Shown: positions 8,215 to 16,529 of the stretch, one piece after another | Layout: every line of letters starts with the position of its first letter | Position numbering within the stretch: position 1 is the stretch's first letter | NCBI GenBank assembly: GCA_964532225.1 | Contig: CAZHHM010000006.1 | Coordinates: forward strand, 1-64,000 | Source of the DNA: CAZHHM01 sp964532225 | Lineage (GTDB): Bacteria; Margulisbacteria; WOR-1; JAKLHX01 | Reading direction: 5' to 3' | DNA length: 64,000 bases | Made by a program: the position numbers and the translations under genes | Notes under the pieces: model-generated | What the model was told of the DNA's origin: nothing | The model's input: the letters and a program-made list of their open reading frames with translations, nothing else | Databases searched by the model: none

Positions 8215-9462
8215 TTATCCCTTAAACCTCTTCACGATAATTGTGGCGTTGTGTCCCCCGAAACCGAACGAATTGCTCATGAAAGCGCCGATCTTCGCTT
8301 CCCTGGCTTTGTTAGGCACATAATCAAGGTCGCAGTCGGGGTCCGGGAATTCATAGTTGATGGTCGGGTGAATAAAGCCGTTCTCCATGCAAATGATGGA
8401 TGCGACCGCTTCTATAGCGCCGGCAGCGCCCAATAAATGGCCCGTCATCGATTTTGTTGAGCTGATGGCCACCTTCCTTGCGTGATCGCCGAAAGTCGTT
8501 CTGATAGCCAATGACTCAAGTTTGTCGTTAAGCAGCGTCGAGGTGCCGTGAGCGTTGATGTAGTCGATCTGGTCAGGCGACATTTTTGCGGACTTGAGCG
8601 CGGCCCTTACCGCCCTTATGGCGCCGTCAGCGTGCTCGTGCGGCGCGGTCATATGGAACGCGTCGCCGCTCATGCCGTAGCCGGCAACTTCGGCGTAAAT
8701 ATGCGCTCCGCGTTTCTTCGCGTGCTCAAGGTCCTCAAGGATCACTATGCCGGCGCCTTCTCCCATCACGAACCCGTCCCTTTTGGCGTCGAAAGGCCTT
8801 GAGGCGTGTTCCGGGTCGGCATTGTTGGTAGAGAGCGCCTGTGCTGCGCAGAAACCGGCAAAACCGAGAGGGGTTACCGAGGCTTCCGAGCCGCCGGCGA
8901 TCATCACATCGGCGTCACCGCGTTTAACGATGTGGTAGGCATCGCCAATAGAATGAGTTCCGGACGCGCAGGCGGTCGTCACGCATGAGTTCGGGCCTTT
9001 GGCCCCGGTCTTTATCGAGACCATGCCGGCAGCCATGTCATTTATCATCAGGGGGACCATGAAAGGGGAGCATCTTCCGGGGCCTTTTTCCAGCATGACA
9101 TTGTGCTGCTCTTCGAGGAACTTAAGACCGCCTATGCCGCTGCCTATCATTACGCCGATATTAGGTGCGTTCTCTTCGTTGATGGTCAGGTTCGCGTCCT
9201 TTAAGGCCTGTATTGCCGCGACTATGGCAAATGTAAGGAAGGGAACGAGCCTTCTGCTCTCTTTCTTGTCCAGATAAGCGCTGGGATCGAAGTTCTTCAC
9301 TTCTCCCGCTATCTTTGAGTCAAAGGCCGAAGCGTCAAAGTGGGTTATGGGCCCGATGCCGTTCTTGCCCGCTTTGAGCGCGGAGCCGAATTCTTCTTTT
9401 CCCGATCCTATCGGCGTAACAGCTCCCAGTCCGGTAACAACGACCCTTCTTTCATCATGCAT
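8215..9462 (-). CDS. fabF: 3-oxoacyl-ACP synthase II
   Basis: KAS II, which extends acyl-ACP with malonyl-ACP in type II fatty acid synthesis. At 415 residues it has normal length. The Cys-His-His triad is complete: Cys165 in TACASG, His305 in NAHGTST and His342 in MTGHLLGAAG. It is the last gene of the minus-strand lipid operon, and its start overlaps the end of the fabK-like gene by 8 bp. No terminator is obvious between it and the convergent kinase; only repeats lie there. Confidence 0.97.
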   Translation of the reverse strand: MHDERRVVVTGLGAVTPIGSGKEEFGSALKAGKNGIGPITHFDASAFDSKIAGEVKNFDPSAYLDKKESRRLVPFLTFAIVAAIQALKDANLTINEENAPNIGVMIGSGIGGLKFLEEQHNVMLEKGPGRCSPFMVPLMINDMAAGMVSIKTGAKGPNSCVTTACASGTHSIGDAYHIVKRGDADVMIAGGSEASVTPLGFAGFCAAQALSTNNADPEHASRPFDAKRDGFVMGEGAGIVILEDLEHAKKRGAHIYAEVAGYGMSGDAFHMTAPHEHADGAIRAVRAALKSAKMSPDQIDYINAHGTSTLLNDKLESLAIRTTFGDHARKVAISSTKSMTGHLLGAAGAIEAVASIICMENGFIHPTINYEFPDPDCDLDYVPNKAREAKIGAFMSNSFGFGGHNATIIVKRFKG

Positions 9463-10429
9463 ATGCTAGCTCCGCTTCCTTTACAAGATCTTTTATTATA
9501 TCGGCCGCCGGCCTTATCCTTTTATCCTTTATCTTCGGCGCGCTGTCGCCAGAGAACACAAGGCCCTCGTCAACATTGCCTGTCTGCGCTTTTTTCAGCA
9601 CATCGAAGATACAGAACACAGCCGAACAGTTCTTAAGGCAGTTATCGCAGAAATCGACCCCGGGATAATCTCCCTTAACGAGCTTTTCGGTGAACTTGGT
9701 CCTTAGGGCCCTTCCGGGCAGCCCTACCGGGCTTTGTATGAGCACAACATCTTCCGGCTTTGTGGCCATCTGATGCACTTTTTTATACTCAGGGGAGGCG
9801 GCGCACTCTTCGGCAAGGATGAAGTTAGTTGCGAGCTGCGCTCCGTTCGCACCCAGCTTTAGCACCCTTGCTATCCCTTTTCCGTCGGCAAGGCCTCCTG
9901 CGGCGATTATGGGGATGTCTGTGCCTTTGAGCGCTTCTTTTACTTCAAGGAAAAGCTCGTCCGTGCCTTTATCAAGCGTGCCAAGATGTCCTCCGGCCTC
10001 TTTGCTCTCGCAGACTATGGCCGCTGCGCCAAGCCCGGCTGAGATCTTCGCAAGCTTTCCCGAAGAGACTATCGGGACGATCGGGGTGTTGGTCTCTTTC
10101 CCGATCTTGAACAGATCGCGCGAGAAACCGGCCCCCGATGTCACGAAGTCTATCTTGTTCTTGATCGCCGTATTGACGATCCCGAGGAAATCCTTTGCCG
10201 CATAAAGTATGTTGATGCCGACGAGACCTCCGTTGGCCAGTTTCCTGGCGATACGGATCTCTTCCGCCAGCTCGTCATGCTCCAGCCCGGAAGCGCCGAT
10301 GACGCCGACGGCGCCCGTCGCGGCGACGGCGCCGGCTAACTTCCCGGTGGATATCCTTATGGACATTCCCCCCTGTACGATCGGCAGCTTAGCTACCAGA
10401 TCGCCTATCTTAAGTTCTGGCAATTTCAT
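9455..10429 (-). CDS. fabK: FMN-dependent enoyl-ACP reductase II / nitronate monooxygenase family
   Basis: A 324-residue TIM-barrel flavoprotein of the FabK/nitronate monooxygenase family. It carries PIVQGGMSIRIS near the N-terminus, SKEAGGHLG (about 141-149), and AAGGLADGKGIA and GANGAQLATNF in the FMN-binding half. Its place between acpP and fabF makes enoyl-ACP reduction the likely role. The C-terminal third has a Cys cluster, CDNCLKNCSAVFC, seen in some members of this family and of unclear function. Nitronate monooxygenase remains possible on sequence alone. Confidence 0.88.
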   Translation of the reverse strand: MKLPELKIGDLVAKLPIVQGGMSIRISTGKLAGAVAATGAVGVIGASGLEHDELAEEIRIARKLANGGLVGINILYAAKDFLGIVNTAIKNKIDFVTSGAGFSRDLFKIGKETNTPIVPIVSSGKLAKISAGLGAAAIVCESKEAGGHLGTLDKGTDELFLEVKEALKGTDIPIIAAGGLADGKGIARVLKLGANGAQLATNFILAEECAASPEYKKVHQMATKPEDVVLIQSPVGLPGRALRTKFTEKLVKGDYPGVDFCDNCLKNCSAVFCIFDVLKKAQTGNVDEGLVFSGDSAPKIKDKRIRPAADIIKDLVKEAELAYA

Positions 10430-10438
10430 TAAATAGGT

Positions 10439-10684
10439 CTAGTTCTTTGCGTTCGCTTTGATGTAATTGACCGTATCCGCAACGGTCTTGATCTTTTCAG
10501 CTTCTTCGTCCGGTATTTCAAGCCCGAACGCTTCTTCAAGCGCCATGACCAGCTCGACCGTGTCGAGAGAGTCAGCGCCGAGATCGTCGACGAACGAGGC
10601 TTTCATGGTCACTTCTGACTCACTTACCCCGAGCTGATCGACAACTACTTTCTTCACTTCCTCGAATATTTTCTGTTCGTCCAT
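10439..10684 (-). CDS. acpP: Acyl carrier protein
   Basis: Acidic four-helix carrier protein with the phosphopantetheine site GADSLDTVELV; the Ser is residue 39 in the 81-residue form. It carries growing acyl chains in fatty acid synthesis. The open frame extends four codons further to a GTG at 10696, but that GTG lies inside the Shine-Dalgarno sequence GGGGGTGAG, which sits 7 nt before the ATG at 10684. I therefore prefer the ATG. It lies between fabG and the fabK-like gene. Confidence 0.95.
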   Translation of the reverse strand: MDEQKIFEEVKKVVVDQLGVSESEVTMKASFVDDLGADSLDTVELVMALEEAFGLEIPDEEAEKIKTVADTVNYIKANAKN

Positions 10685-10727
10685 TATCAAACTCACCCCC
10701 TTTTAGCAAAAATCCCAAATTATTAAT

Positions 10728-10754
10728 CGTACGGGCGCCGCAATGCGACGCCCC
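10728..10754. repeat. Palindromic element, copy in acpP-fabG gap
   Basis: The sequence cgtacgggcgccgcaatgcg, continuing acgcccc, can fold (gggcg against cgccc, inner cgc against gcg). A 20-base core (10734-10753) is identical to 49997-50016 inside queA, so this is a dispersed REP-like palindrome. Confidence 0.7.
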
Positions 10755-10761
10755 AACAATA

Positions 10762-11499
10762 TCACATATACATTCCGCCGTTCACGTTTATCACCTGGCC
10801 GGTGATATACGGAGCGTCGGCGCAAAGGAACACAACTGCTTTGGCCACATCTTCGGGCTGCCCGAGCTTGGCCATAGGTATGGCAGAGCTGAGCTTTTCC
10901 CTGACTTCTTCCGGAAGTTTCTTGGTCATATCCGTATCGATGAACCCGGGCGCGATCGCATTAACGGTGATCCCTCTTGATGCGAGCTCCCTTGCCGTGG
11001 TCTTGGTAAGTGCAATGGCCCCGCCTTTAGAAGCAGAGTAGTTGGCCTGGCCAGCATTGCCCATTTCACCGACGATGGAGGCGATATTAACGATGCGGCC
11101 GCTCCTTTGTTTCATCATTATGGTAGCGGCGGCTTTTGTGGCGTTGAAAATGCTTTTGAGGTTAACGTCGAGCACAAGGTCCCAGTCCTCTTCTTTCATC
11201 CTTATAAGCAGCCCGTCCCTGGTTATGCCGGCGTTGTTTATGAGGATGTCGAGCCTGCCCATGGCCGCATGGGCCTCTTTTATCGATGATTCCACCTCTG
11301 AATGGCTGGCAACGTTTGTCTTTACCGCCAGGGTCTTTATGCCTTTTGCCTTGAGCTCTTCGGCGGTCTTTTGCGCGGCCTCGAGGTTGATGTCGGAAAC
11401 GACTATATCAGCGCCTTCGGCTGCCAGCGCTTCACAAATAGCTTTGCCTATACCCTGGGCGCCTCCGGTCACGAACGCTACCTGGCCTCTAAGTTTCAT
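10762..11499 (-). CDS. fabG: 3-oxoacyl-ACP reductase
   Basis: Short-chain dehydrogenase of 245 residues that reduces 3-oxoacyl-ACP with NADPH. The nucleotide-binding TGGAQGIG is at 11-18, NNAG at 88-91, and the catalytic Ser141, Tyr154 and Lys158 are present (NYSASKGG). The C-terminal GQVINVNGGMYM is typical of FabG. The start codon overlaps the fabD stop (ATGA). Confidence 0.97.
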   Translation of the reverse strand: MKLRGQVAFVTGGAQGIGKAICEALAAEGADIVVSDINLEAAQKTAEELKAKGIKTLAVKTNVASHSEVESSIKEAHAAMGRLDILINNAGITRDGLLIRMKEEDWDLVLDVNLKSIFNATKAAATIMMKQRSGRIVNIASIVGEMGNAGQANYSASKGGAIALTKTTARELASRGITVNAIAPGFIDTDMTKKLPEEVREKLSSAIPMAKLGQPEDVAKAVVFLCADAPYITGQVINVNGGMYM

Positions 11500-12407
11500 A
11501 TCAACAGCTCCTTTGCTGAAGCGCTGTCTTCCACATTGGCTATTTTAACATGCTCAGCGGTCTTTTTTATCAATCCCGACAGTACCTTGCCCGTCCCAAG
11601 CTCGACAAAAGCCTCGATCCCCGAGCTTACCATGGCATTTACCGAGTCCTCCCACAGGACCGAACCGGTGACCTGCTTAATAAGGAGTTCCCTTATCTGC
11701 GAAGCGGAGGTCACAGGCCCTGCCGTTACGTTCGAAACTACGGGAAATGCCGCGTCCTTCATGTCTACTTTGGCCAGTTCGGCCGCCAGCTTGTCGGCCG
11801 CGGGCTTCATGAGAGAGCAATGGAAAGGGGCGCTTACGGCAAGAGGGATCACTTTTTTCGCCCCTGCCTCTTTGCAAAGCCTGCCTGCCTCTTCAATGCC
11901 CTTTACCGTGCCCGAAATGACTATCTGCCCCGGGCTGTTGAAGTTCGCCGGCTCCACTGTTGCGACAGATGAGGCCTTCTTGCAGCATTCGATAAGTTTT
12001 TCGCGGTCAAGCCCGAGTATGGCGGCCATGGCGCCTTCGCCAACGGGGACCGCTTCCTGCATGAACCTGCCCCTCAGGTTGACCAGCTTTACGGCATCTT
12101 TAAATGAAATGACCCCGGCGCAAACGAGCGCGCTGTACTCCCCCAGACTGTGGCCTGCGGCCATTTCGGGGGTCCTGCCGACAGCGGCAAGCGCGGCTAT
12201 GCTTACGGTAAGTATGGCCGGCTGTGATATGTCGGTAAGCTTAAGTTTATCGTCGGGACCTTCGAAACAAAGTTCCTTTATCGAAAAACCCAGCGATGCG
12301 TCGGCTTCGTCAAAAACGGCCTTTGATGCGGCAAAGTTATCGTACAGGTCCTTGCCCATCCCCGTCTTTTGCGAACCCTGACCCGGAAATACGAAAGCTG
12401 TTCTCAA
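11496..12407 (-). CDS. fabD: Malonyl-CoA:ACP transacylase
   Basis: Loads malonyl groups onto ACP. The 303-residue protein has FPGQGSQ at 7-13, the nucleophile Ser87 in GHSLGE, and catalytic His196 in SAPFHCSLM. It overlaps fabG by 4 bp downstream and etfA by 4 bp upstream, so it is part of one tightly packed operon even though the adjacent Etf and dehydrogenase genes are not standard members of a fatty acid cluster. Confidence 0.97.
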   Translation of the reverse strand: MRTAFVFPGQGSQKTGMGKDLYDNFAASKAVFDEADASLGFSIKELCFEGPDDKLKLTDISQPAILTVSIAALAAVGRTPEMAAGHSLGEYSALVCAGVISFKDAVKLVNLRGRFMQEAVPVGEGAMAAILGLDREKLIECCKKASSVATVEPANFNSPGQIVISGTVKGIEEAGRLCKEAGAKKVIPLAVSAPFHCSLMKPAADKLAAELAKVDMKDAAFPVVSNVTAGPVTSASQIRELLIKQVTGSVLWEDSVNAMVSSGIEAFVELGTGKVLSGLIKKTAEHVKIANVEDSASAKELLI

Positions 12408-13606
12408 CCGATAAGCTCCTTGAATTTCTTGGTCATGGCAGGGACGATCTCAAGCACGTCACCCACGATGCCGAATGTCGCCACGTTGAAAATTGGCGCG
12501 TAAGGGTCTTTGTTTATTGCGATGATGATATCTGACGATGACATTCCCGCCAGATGCTGGATCGCTCCGGATATCCCGCAGGCGATATATATCTTAGGGC
12601 TTACTGTCTTGCCAGTCTGTCCCACCTGATGATAATGAGAGATCCATCCGGCGTCCACGGTCGCGCGCGACGCGCCTACCGCTCCGCCTATGGTCTCAGC
12701 AAGCGCCTTTATGATAGAGAAGTTCTCCGCGCAGCCTATGCCGCGGCCTCCGGAGACGATTATCTCGGCTTCAGCGAGGTTTACTTTGGCCTCGGTAGAC
12801 TTGATAATATCAAGTATCTTAACGCGAAGCGCTTTTTCCGAAAGTTTTGCTTTCACTTCGATGACCTTGCCCTTGCGCTTTGCGTCCCTTTCGGGCTTCT
12901 TGAAAACTTTTGGCCTTACAGTGGACATCTGAGGCCTGTGGTTGGGGGTCACGATGGTCGCCATGATATTGCCGCCGAAAGCAGGCCTTGTCTGCCTGAT
13001 TATCTTCTTTTCGGGGTCTATATCAAGCCCTGTGCAGTCAGCCGTAAGCCCTGCATGGACCATGACGGCCAGCCTTGCGGCCAGGTCGCGTCCCGTAGTC
13101 GTCGCACCGAGAAGGAATATCTCGGGTTTGTATGTTTCGATCAAATTTGAGATGACCTCGGCATACGGTTCGGTAAGATAGTTCGAGAGCGTCGCGTCCT
13201 TGCAAACGTAGACGATGTCCGCTCCGTGCTCGATGAGCGACTGCGTGTTCTCTTTTATGTTCTCGTTGCCGAGAAGGACCGCGGCTACCTCTTCTTTAAG
13301 GTCGGCTCCGAGCTTTCTTGCTTCGCCAAGGAGCTCATAGGCCACAGGGTCTATCTCCCCGTGATGCTGTTCGGCAAAGACCCAGACGCCTTTATAGGCC
13401 GAGAGGTCCTTTTTAGGGGCGGTCTTGGTAACGGTGATCTCGATGGCCTTGAATTTGCAGGTCCCTACGCAGGCGCCGCAAAGCGTACAGTTGTCGTTTA
13501 TTACGGCCAGCTTGCCGTGCATCTCGATTGCGCCGAACGGACAGGCAGGGACGCAGAGCTTGCAGCCTTTGCACTGCTCGGCTATTACTCTAATGCCTTC
13601 CATCAC
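12404..13606 (-). CDS. etfA: Electron transfer flavoprotein alpha with N-terminal 2x[4Fe-4S] domain
   Basis: A 400-residue EtfA with an added ferredoxin domain. Two CxxCxxCxxxC clusters (CKGCKLCVPAC at 12-22 and CTLCGACVGTC at 40-50) precede the Etf alpha domain. The C-terminal FAD domain has SGGRGIGCAENF, VGASRATVDAGW, GQTGKTVSPKIYIACGISGAIQH and INKDPYAPIF. Similar Fd-EtfA fusions occur in anaerobe acyl-CoA reductase complexes such as CarE of Acetobacterium. It shares an operon with etfB and an acyl-CoA dehydrogenase, and overlaps etfB by 4 bp. Electron bifurcation is possible but not shown. Confidence 0.95.
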   Translation of the reverse strand: MMEGIRVIAEQCKGCKLCVPACPFGAIEMHGKLAVINDNCTLCGACVGTCKFKAIEITVTKTAPKKDLSAYKGVWVFAEQHHGEIDPVAYELLGEARKLGADLKEEVAAVLLGNENIKENTQSLIEHGADIVYVCKDATLSNYLTEPYAEVISNLIETYKPEIFLLGATTTGRDLAARLAVMVHAGLTADCTGLDIDPEKKIIRQTRPAFGGNIMATIVTPNHRPQMSTVRPKVFKKPERDAKRKGKVIEVKAKLSEKALRVKILDIIKSTEAKVNLAEAEIIVSGGRGIGCAENFSIIKALAETIGGAVGASRATVDAGWISHYHQVGQTGKTVSPKIYIACGISGAIQHLAGMSSSDIIIAINKDPYAPIFNVATFGIVGDVLEIVPAMTKKFKELIG

Positions 13607-14385
13607 AGCACCTTCAGTTCTTTAAGCTTATTGAACAGCTTCTCTGCCATTTCTTCCGGTTCTCCTTGCAGCATTTCCCCGTTGCCTTTTGCCGGCGGGG
13701 TGAATATCTTTACGACCTGGGTAGGGGAGCCTTTAAGTCCGCAATTCTCGGGATCAGCGCCTATCATCGCGGCCGTCCAAGACGGGACCTCTGCTTTTTT
13801 CGCTCTCATCTGGCCCTTGAGTGAAGGCATCCTGGGCTCGTTTATCTGTTTTATCACCGTGACAGCCGCAGGAAGTGCTGTTTCAACCACTTCTTTTGAA
13901 TCTTCGCATTGTCTTGTAACTTTCAACTTGCAACCTTCAACCTCTAACTGCACGGCAAAAGTTACCTGGGGAATGTCGAGGAAAGTGGCAACTCCGGGGC
14001 CTACTTGAGCCGTGTCGCCGTCTATCGCCTGTTTCCCGAAAAGGATAAGGTCGAACTTTCCTATCTTTTTGATCGCCGTTGCCAGCGCGTATGAGGTCGC
14101 CCATGTATCGGCGCCCGCAAAGGCCCTGTCACTTACAAGCACCACTTCGTCGGCGCCCATGGCTACCGCGCTTTTCAAAGCTTCGGATGCCTGAGGAGGG
14201 CCCATAGTGATGACCGTGACCTTGCCTCCGTGCTTTTCTTTAAGGCGGATGGCTTCCTCGATAGCGTTCTCGTCAAAAGGATTGACGATGCTCTTTACGC
14301 CTTCGCGGATGAGCGTATTGGTCTTCGGGTCTATCTTAACGTCGGTCGTGTCAGGGACCTGTTTAATGCAAACTATTATGTCCAT
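13603..14385 (-). CDS. etfB: Electron transfer flavoprotein beta
   Basis: A 260-residue partner of EtfA. It opens with MDIIVCIKQVPDTTDVKID and has NPFDENAIEEA and FGKQAIDGDTAQVGPGVA, the latter typical of anaerobe Etf. VTRQCEDSKEVVETALPA approximates a signature reported for bifurcating EtfB proteins. It shuttles electrons between the dehydrogenase upstream and the Fd-EtfA. Bases 13913-13947 form a 7-nt tandem array that encodes part of the beta-hairpin without changing the usual length. Confidence 0.95.
   Translation of the reverse strand: MDIIVCIKQVPDTTDVKIDPKTNTLIREGVKSIVNPFDENAIEEAIRLKEKHGGKVTVITMGPPQASEALKSAVAMGADEVVLVSDRAFAGADTWATSYALATAIKKIGKFDLILFGKQAIDGDTAQVGPGVATFLDIPQVTFAVQLEVEGCKLKVTRQCEDSKEVVETALPAAVTVIKQINEPRMPSLKGQMRAKKAEVPSWTAAMIGADPENCGLKGSPTQVVKIFTPPAKGNGEMLQGEPEEMAEKLFNKLKELKVL
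13913..13947. repeat. Heptad array inside etfB
   Basis: Five consecutive 7-nt units on the plus strand: cttgtaa, ctttcaa, cttgcaa, ccttcaa, cctctaa. The frame of etfB is kept through the array. Confidence 0.7.
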
Positions 14386-14387
14386 GG

Positions 14388-15545
14388 CTATTTCTTCGCG
14401 GCTGCTTCCTTGATGAGCTGCAGAGCGATGACGTTGCGCTGGATCTGGTTCGTTCCTTCGTATATCTGGCAGATCTTCGCGTCCCTCATCATCTTCTCGA
14501 CAGGGTATTCCTTCATATAGCCGTACCCGCCGAAGATCTGTACCGCGTCAGTCGTTACCTTCATGGCCATATCGCTGGCGAACAGCTTGCACATCGCGCT
14601 GTCGCGGGAAATGTCGTCGGCTCCGGTGTCTATCGTCCTGGCTGCCGCGTAAACAAGGGCCCTTCCGGCCTCGATATTGGTCGCCATGTCGGCCAGCATG
14701 TGCTGGACGGCCTGTATCGACGAGATGGGTTTCCCGAACTGTACCCTCTGTCTTGAATAGGCGAGAGCTTCGTCAAGAGAGCCCTGGGCGATACCTACCG
14801 CCTGGGCGCCGATGCCGGGCCTTGTCCTGTCAAGCGTCTTCATCGCGACGATGAAGCCCTGGCCTTCTTTGCCGAGCATCTGGGATTTGTGCACCTTGCA
14901 GTCCTGGAAAACGAGCTCCCTGGTAGCTGAGCAGCGTATGCCCATCTTGTTCTCTTTTTTGCCGAAAGTGAAACCGGGCATACCTTTTTCAAGGATGAAA
15001 GCTGTCGCGCCGCGGCTTCCTTTTTTCTTGTCGGTCATGGCGATGACGGAATAGATCTCCGCTTCTCCGCCGTTGGTGATCCATTGCTTGGTGCCGTTCA
15101 GAATGTAATAGTCGCCGTCCTTCTTTGCAGTCGTTTCAAGCCCGCCAGCGTCGGAACCCGCGTTCGCTTCGGTAAGACCGAAAGCGGCGAGCTTTTTGCC
15201 TGACGCGATGGGGGGCATATATTTCTTTCTCTGTTCCTCGTTTCCGAACATGAGGATGGGGTAGGCGCCCAGGGCCGAGGCCGCGAACGTCACGCCGACA
15301 CCGCCGCAGACCCTGCTTATCTCTTCGGTGGCAAGGCAGAACTCCATCGCTCCGCCGCCGAAACCGCCGAGCTCAGCCGGGATATAAAGGCCGCAAAGAT
15401 CGGCCTCTCCGAATATCTTCATAAGGTCCCAGGGGAACTTGCCTTCTTCGTCCAGTTCCGCCCTGACCGGCTTTACTTTTTCTTCAGCTATCTTTCTGGC
15501 CAAGTCCCTTACCATCTTTTGTTCTTCAGTCAGCAGATAGTCCAT
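14388..15545 (-). CDS. Acyl-CoA dehydrogenase
   Basis: A 385-residue flavoprotein of the short/medium-chain acyl-CoA dehydrogenase (Bcd-like) family. FAD and substrate motifs are AFGLTEANAGSDAGG (about 120-134) and WITNGG. The catalytic Glu363 is in IYEGTNQIQRNVI. It sits 2 bp before etfB, so Etf is its electron partner. Its position between fabH and etfBA inside a fatty acid synthesis operon is unusual. It may oxidise acyl-CoAs, or reduce enoyl-CoA as in Bcd-Etf complexes, linking lipid and redox metabolism (inference). Confidence 0.95.
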   Translation of the reverse strand: MDYLLTEEQKMVRDLARKIAEEKVKPVRAELDEEGKFPWDLMKIFGEADLCGLYIPAELGGFGGGAMEFCLATEEISRVCGGVGVTFAASALGAYPILMFGNEEQRKKYMPPIASGKKLAAFGLTEANAGSDAGGLETTAKKDGDYYILNGTKQWITNGGEAEIYSVIAMTDKKKGSRGATAFILEKGMPGFTFGKKENKMGIRCSATRELVFQDCKVHKSQMLGKEGQGFIVAMKTLDRTRPGIGAQAVGIAQGSLDEALAYSRQRVQFGKPISSIQAVQHMLADMATNIEAGRALVYAAARTIDTGADDISRDSAMCKLFASDMAMKVTTDAVQIFGGYGYMKEYPVEKMMRDAKICQIYEGTNQIQRNVIALQLIKEAAAKK

Positions 15546-15551
15546 TTCCCC

Positions 15552-16529
15552 CTATACCTCCCATTTTAGAATATTCGCACCGCTCGTGAGGCCAGCCCCG
15601 AAGCCAATTAAGGCAATTATATCACCCTTTTTGACCTTGCCAGCGGCAACGGCCTCGTCGATCGCAATAGGTATCGAGCCCGCGGACGTGTTCCCGTAAT
15701 TATGCAGGTTCACGAAGAATTTTTCCTTCGGAAGCCCCAGTTTTTTTGACACATGGTCGATTATCCTGACATTGGCCTGGTGGGGAATGACAAGGTCTAT
15801 CTTTTCGACGGGGATGCCCGCCTTTTTTGCCACATGAAGGAGCGACTCTTCCAGCGCCCTTACGGCGAACTTGAAGACCTCTTTCCCGTCCATATATATA
15901 CATCTTTCCTTTTCGGAGGCCGGTTTGGGGTTCCTTGAGCCGCCGCCCGGCATTGTGAGAGAATGTCTGCCTTTGCCTTCGCTGTATAAGTGGCTTGCCA
16001 GGATCCCTTCGCCTGTTCTTGCTTCTTCAAGCACTACAGCGCCGGCGCCGTCGCCGAAAAGGATGCAGGTCCCCCTGTCGCTCCAGTCAAGGTATTTTGT
16101 CAAAGTATCGGAGCCTATCACGAGGGCCTTTTTGTACTTGCCCGAAGAGATGAAACTGGCTGCCGTCGTCAAAGCGAAATTGAAGCCCGAGCAGGCGGCG
16201 GATACGTCGAATGCCGCTGCGTTGTCAGCCCCTATAAGGTCCTGGATAATGCAGGATACCGAAGGGAAAAGAGTGTCGGGCGTGGTAGTTCCCGTGATTA
16301 TCAGGTCAAGGTCTTTCGGGTCTATGCCGGCGCTCTTTAGCGCTTTCTGCGCGGCCTTGAGAGCGAGATCGGAGGTGGAGGTCTTCTCGTCGCTTACCCT
16401 TCTCTCCTTTATCCCTGTCCTTGTCCTTATCCACTCGTCGTTGGTCTCTACTGTCTTTGAAAGGTCCTCGTTGGTCACTATCTTTTCCGGCAGGGCGGAG
16501 CCGGTGCCCGTTATCTTAGCGCTTCTCAT
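15552..16529 (-). CDS. fabH: 3-oxoacyl-ACP synthase III
   Basis: Starts fatty acid chains by condensing acetyl-CoA or a branched primer with malonyl-ACP. At 325 residues it has normal length. The catalytic triad is Cys113 (SAACSGFNFAL), His250 (IPHQANVRI) and Asn280 (HNYGNTSAG). It overlaps plsX by 4 bp, the plsX-fabH order common in bacteria. Primer preference cannot be read from the sequence. Confidence 0.97.
   Translation of the reverse strand: MRSAKITGTGSALPEKIVTNEDLSKTVETNDEWIRTRTGIKERRVSDEKTSTSDLALKAAQKALKSAGIDPKDLDLIITGTTTPDTLFPSVSCIIQDLIGADNAAAFDVSAACSGFNFALTTAASFISSGKYKKALVIGSDTLTKYLDWSDRGTCILFGDGAGAVVLEEARTGEGILASHLYSEGKGRHSLTMPGGGSRNPKPASEKERCIYMDGKEVFKFAVRALEESLLHVAKKAGIPVEKIDLVIPHQANVRIIDHVSKKLGLPKEKFFVNLHNYGNTSAGSIPIAIDEAVAAGKVKKGDIIALIGFGAGLTSGANILKWEV

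Noticed and set aside
11302..12381. 359-residue plus-strand open frame
   Set aside because: It is a shadow of fabD and fabG on the other strand, with no recognisable domain.
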